Origin: Owenweeksia sp.
Lineage (GTDB): Bacteria > Bacteroidota > Bacteroidia > Flavobacteriales > Schleiferiaceae
Direction of reading: 5' to 3'
Assembly (NCBI GenBank): GCA_028277105.1
Contig: JANQHO010000082.1
Coordinates: 1-34,136 of the forward strand
Length of the DNA stretch: 34,136 bases
The first letter of the stretch is position 1. The number at the start of each line of letters is the position of its first letter. The notes under the pieces were generated by a model. That model did no database searches. It saw nothing but the letters and a program-made list of their open reading frames with translations, and was not told the origin of the DNA. Position numbers and translations under genes: made by a program. This document shows positions 32,740 to 34,136 of this stretch, piece by piece.

Positions 32740-33471
32740 TTATTTTCCGCTACAATACTCTTTAGTAGTATAGGCCTTGTGTACTACAATATTTGCATTG
32801 GTTTTGATCACAAATTCGCTCATGCCAACGTGGGTAATATTGTGGGGATTCCAGTCGTAACTATAGCCCAGTTGGGTCCAGGGATAGCCCACATAAGGGC
32901 TATCGACAACTGCATACTGCCCGGCCCGGAGGTCGTTGAACCATTGGCGATACCAGGGGTCAGTGTCATCTGACAGGCAAAGATCACAGGCCTTATCGGT
33001 TATTTCATTATCCGGGCAGGGACGGAAAAGATCCTGCGGGCGTACCCAAAATTCTACCATATACTGTTGCTCTCCGTTAGGAGTTAAGCCTATTAACTGT
33101 TTCAAACGCATATTTAACGGGGTAGTTTCATCAGTATAGGCAGAACAGAAATTTTTAACCTGAGGTACAGCAGTAACCCAAATATTTCTTTTACCGGTAT
33201 TGTAAAAACCGTTTTTACCATTGCTATACCACGAAGCTTCCTTTTTCCAGCTTACTACCAACACGTAATAGTCCCCGTCTATAGCTTTCCAGGTCAGCTC
33301 TTTGTTGTCTGGGGAAATGGGAATGAGACCGTTGTAGATTTCCCCGGGTGTAGGGTTTTTCGCATCGCTTACGGCAGCTTCATAAATACTATCGTATTGA
33401 GCATAATAAGAAAAAGGAATAGAAAAATAAAGAATAAGGCCGAACAGCCAATTCAGTTTGGGTGATTTCAT
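32740..33471 (-). CDS. Secreted protein of unknown family
   Basis: 243 residues with a signal peptide (LNWLFGLILYFSIPFSYYAQ). The mature protein has six or so cysteines, including a cluster CPDNEITDKACDLCLSDD, and many aromatics (WKAIDGDYYVLVVSWKKEASWY; VEFWVRPQDLFRPC; DPWYRQWFNDLRAGQY). I recognise no catalytic motif or named family. Oxidised, probably disulfide-containing, periplasmic or extracellular. Divergent from the partial secreted gene at the right edge, sharing a 170-bp intergenic region. Confidence 0.8.
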   Translation of the reverse strand: MKSPKLNWLFGLILYFSIPFSYYAQYDSIYEAAVSDAKNPTPGEIYNGLIPISPDNKELTWKAIDGDYYVLVVSWKKEASWYSNGKNGFYNTGKRNIWVTAVPQVKNFCSAYTDETTPLNMRLKQLIGLTPNGEQQYMVEFWVRPQDLFRPCPDNEITDKACDLCLSDDTDPWYRQWFNDLRAGQYAVVDSPYVGYPWTQLGYSYDWNPHNITHVGMSEFVIKTNANIVVHKAYTTKEYCSGK

Positions 33472-33641
33472 AAGGTTTGGTTTAGATTAAAACAGCAAGT
33501 TACAGAATTACAATCGCAAAATTTACCCTACACAAAAGGCTGGTTTATCAGTTAACCGGTAATTAAGAAAGTAGAGTGTCCTATCGGAAGTAATATGGAC
33601 GTAATACATGTGATGTCAATAACACTAAAATAGGTTCTCCT

Positions 33642-34136
33642 ATGAAAAAATTAACTATCCTTTTTAGTTTCATATTAGCCTTTTCGTTGCAGGCACAATA
33701 CACCACTGTAGATGTGCAGGTTTATTCGCAAGGTATGCCAGCCGCAAATCAAAATGTTGATGCCACTGTAATTTACAGGGACAGTGCAGGAGGGGGGGCT
33801 GTTATCGGTACCTACACCTTAAGTGGAATTACTGATGCCAGCGGCCGCTTTACAGATACTGTACCACTGCCCAATAATCCTGCTGGAGGTGCTATTGATG
33901 CGGTTTTACAGGCTGATGTTATCGATTGTAACGGCCAATCCTATACTGGTGCTACACAAATTGCCATTACCCCTAATATAACTTTTCCGGTTATATCAAC
34001 CGTTGTTACTATACCCTGCCCGGTCGTAAGCACTCCGCCTTTTTGTAATGCCAGCTATATTATAGATACAGCCAACTCCGGTTTGGGTACGGTATATATC
34101 TGGAATACATCTACTCCCTTGCCCAGTGCAGCCCAC
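33642..34136 (+). CDS. Secreted protein, 3' partial
   Basis: The ATG at 33642 opens a frame without a stop to the window end (165 codons seen). Signal peptide MKKLTILFSFILAFSLQAQ; the mature start YTTVDVQVYSQGMPAANQNV followed by GVT-like carboxypeptidase-regulatory sequence (YTLSGITDASGRFTDTV) suggests an Ig-like or CarboxypepD_reg-like beta domain. Then comes CPVVSTPPFCNASYIIDTAN, which resembles the linker before PKD-type repeats in T9SS-exported Bacteroidota proteins. The C-terminus, where a sorting domain would lie, is outside the window. Confidence 0.85.
   Translation, partial: MKKLTILFSFILAFSLQAQYTTVDVQVYSQGMPAANQNVDATVIYRDSAGGGAVIGTYTLSGITDASGRFTDTVPLPNNPAGGAIDAVLQADVIDCNGQSYTGATQIAITPNITFPVISTVVTIPCPVVSTPPFCNASYIIDTANSGLGTVYIWNTSTPLPSAAH

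Overview
The window looks like a chromosomal segment of a member of the Bacteroidota. The evidence is a SusC-like TonB receptor with a carboxypeptidase-regulatory N-terminal domain, type IX secretion (T9SS) C-terminal sorting domains, a type III glutamine synthetase, a Lacal_2735-type small protein, LytTR/LytS pairs, DUF2490, and promoters resembling the Bacteroidota -7 consensus TAnnTTTG. Moderate GC and the mix of families would fit a marine Flavobacteriales-, Cytophagales- or Saprospirales-like organism; I cannot go lower. I saw no rRNA, tRNA, CRISPR array, phage or intact insertion sequence. Both edges cut a gene.

Layout. (1) 1-5660: a five-gene signalling operon: a propeller-type membrane histidine-kinase-like protein whose phospho-acceptor His is replaced by Asp, a soluble histidine kinase with a normal H-box, a receiver-PP2C phosphatase, an RsbW-like kinase and an RsbV-like STAS protein. 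This is a complete two-component-to-partner-switching relay with no sigma factor in view. (2) 5824-10405: a GPP34/GOLPH3-like protein, then type III glutamine synthetase and an Amt ammonium channel, with a perfect 16-bp palindrome in the apparent glutamine synthetase promoter. (3) 10528-11364: a DUF3052-like protein and a small membrane protein. (4) 15872-11385, minus strand: a compact five-gene operon pgsB-pgsC-pgsW followed by a two-domain secreted protein and a DUF2490 outer-membrane-type protein, without the usual pgsA/capA. (5) 16007-19742: AraC-GyrI regulator, stand-alone GyrI-like protein, LiaF-like membrane protein, SRPBCC/AHSA1 protein, decayed dispersed repeats and two small proteins. 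(6) 24238-19717, minus: TonB receptor, small dimeric-barrel protein, LytS-type kinase and LytTR regulator in one operon. (7) 24239-24983: a gene-free stretch holding two ~96 % identical 122-bp direct repeats, each beginning with seven degenerate heptamers that end as a 12-bp inverted repeat. (8) 24984-28274: an OmpR-type regulator and its kinase, then a lipoprotein with two RskA-like domains; a near-identical GTGA direct-repeat box precedes both transcription units at the same distance from a -7-like element. (9) 31988-28415, minus: an AraC regulator, two T9SS-exported propeller proteins and an unannotated 29-residue membrane peptide; a 21-bp element (20/21 identical) precedes both the regulator and the secreted pair. 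(10) 32268-34136: a SnoaL-like protein, an unrecognised secreted protein and the start of a secreted protein running off the end.

The main inferences worth testing are the H-less/H-containing kinase pair feeding the partner switch, the pgsBCW operon with its two extra envelope genes, and the two sequence-derived regulons (OmpR-type and AraC-type).
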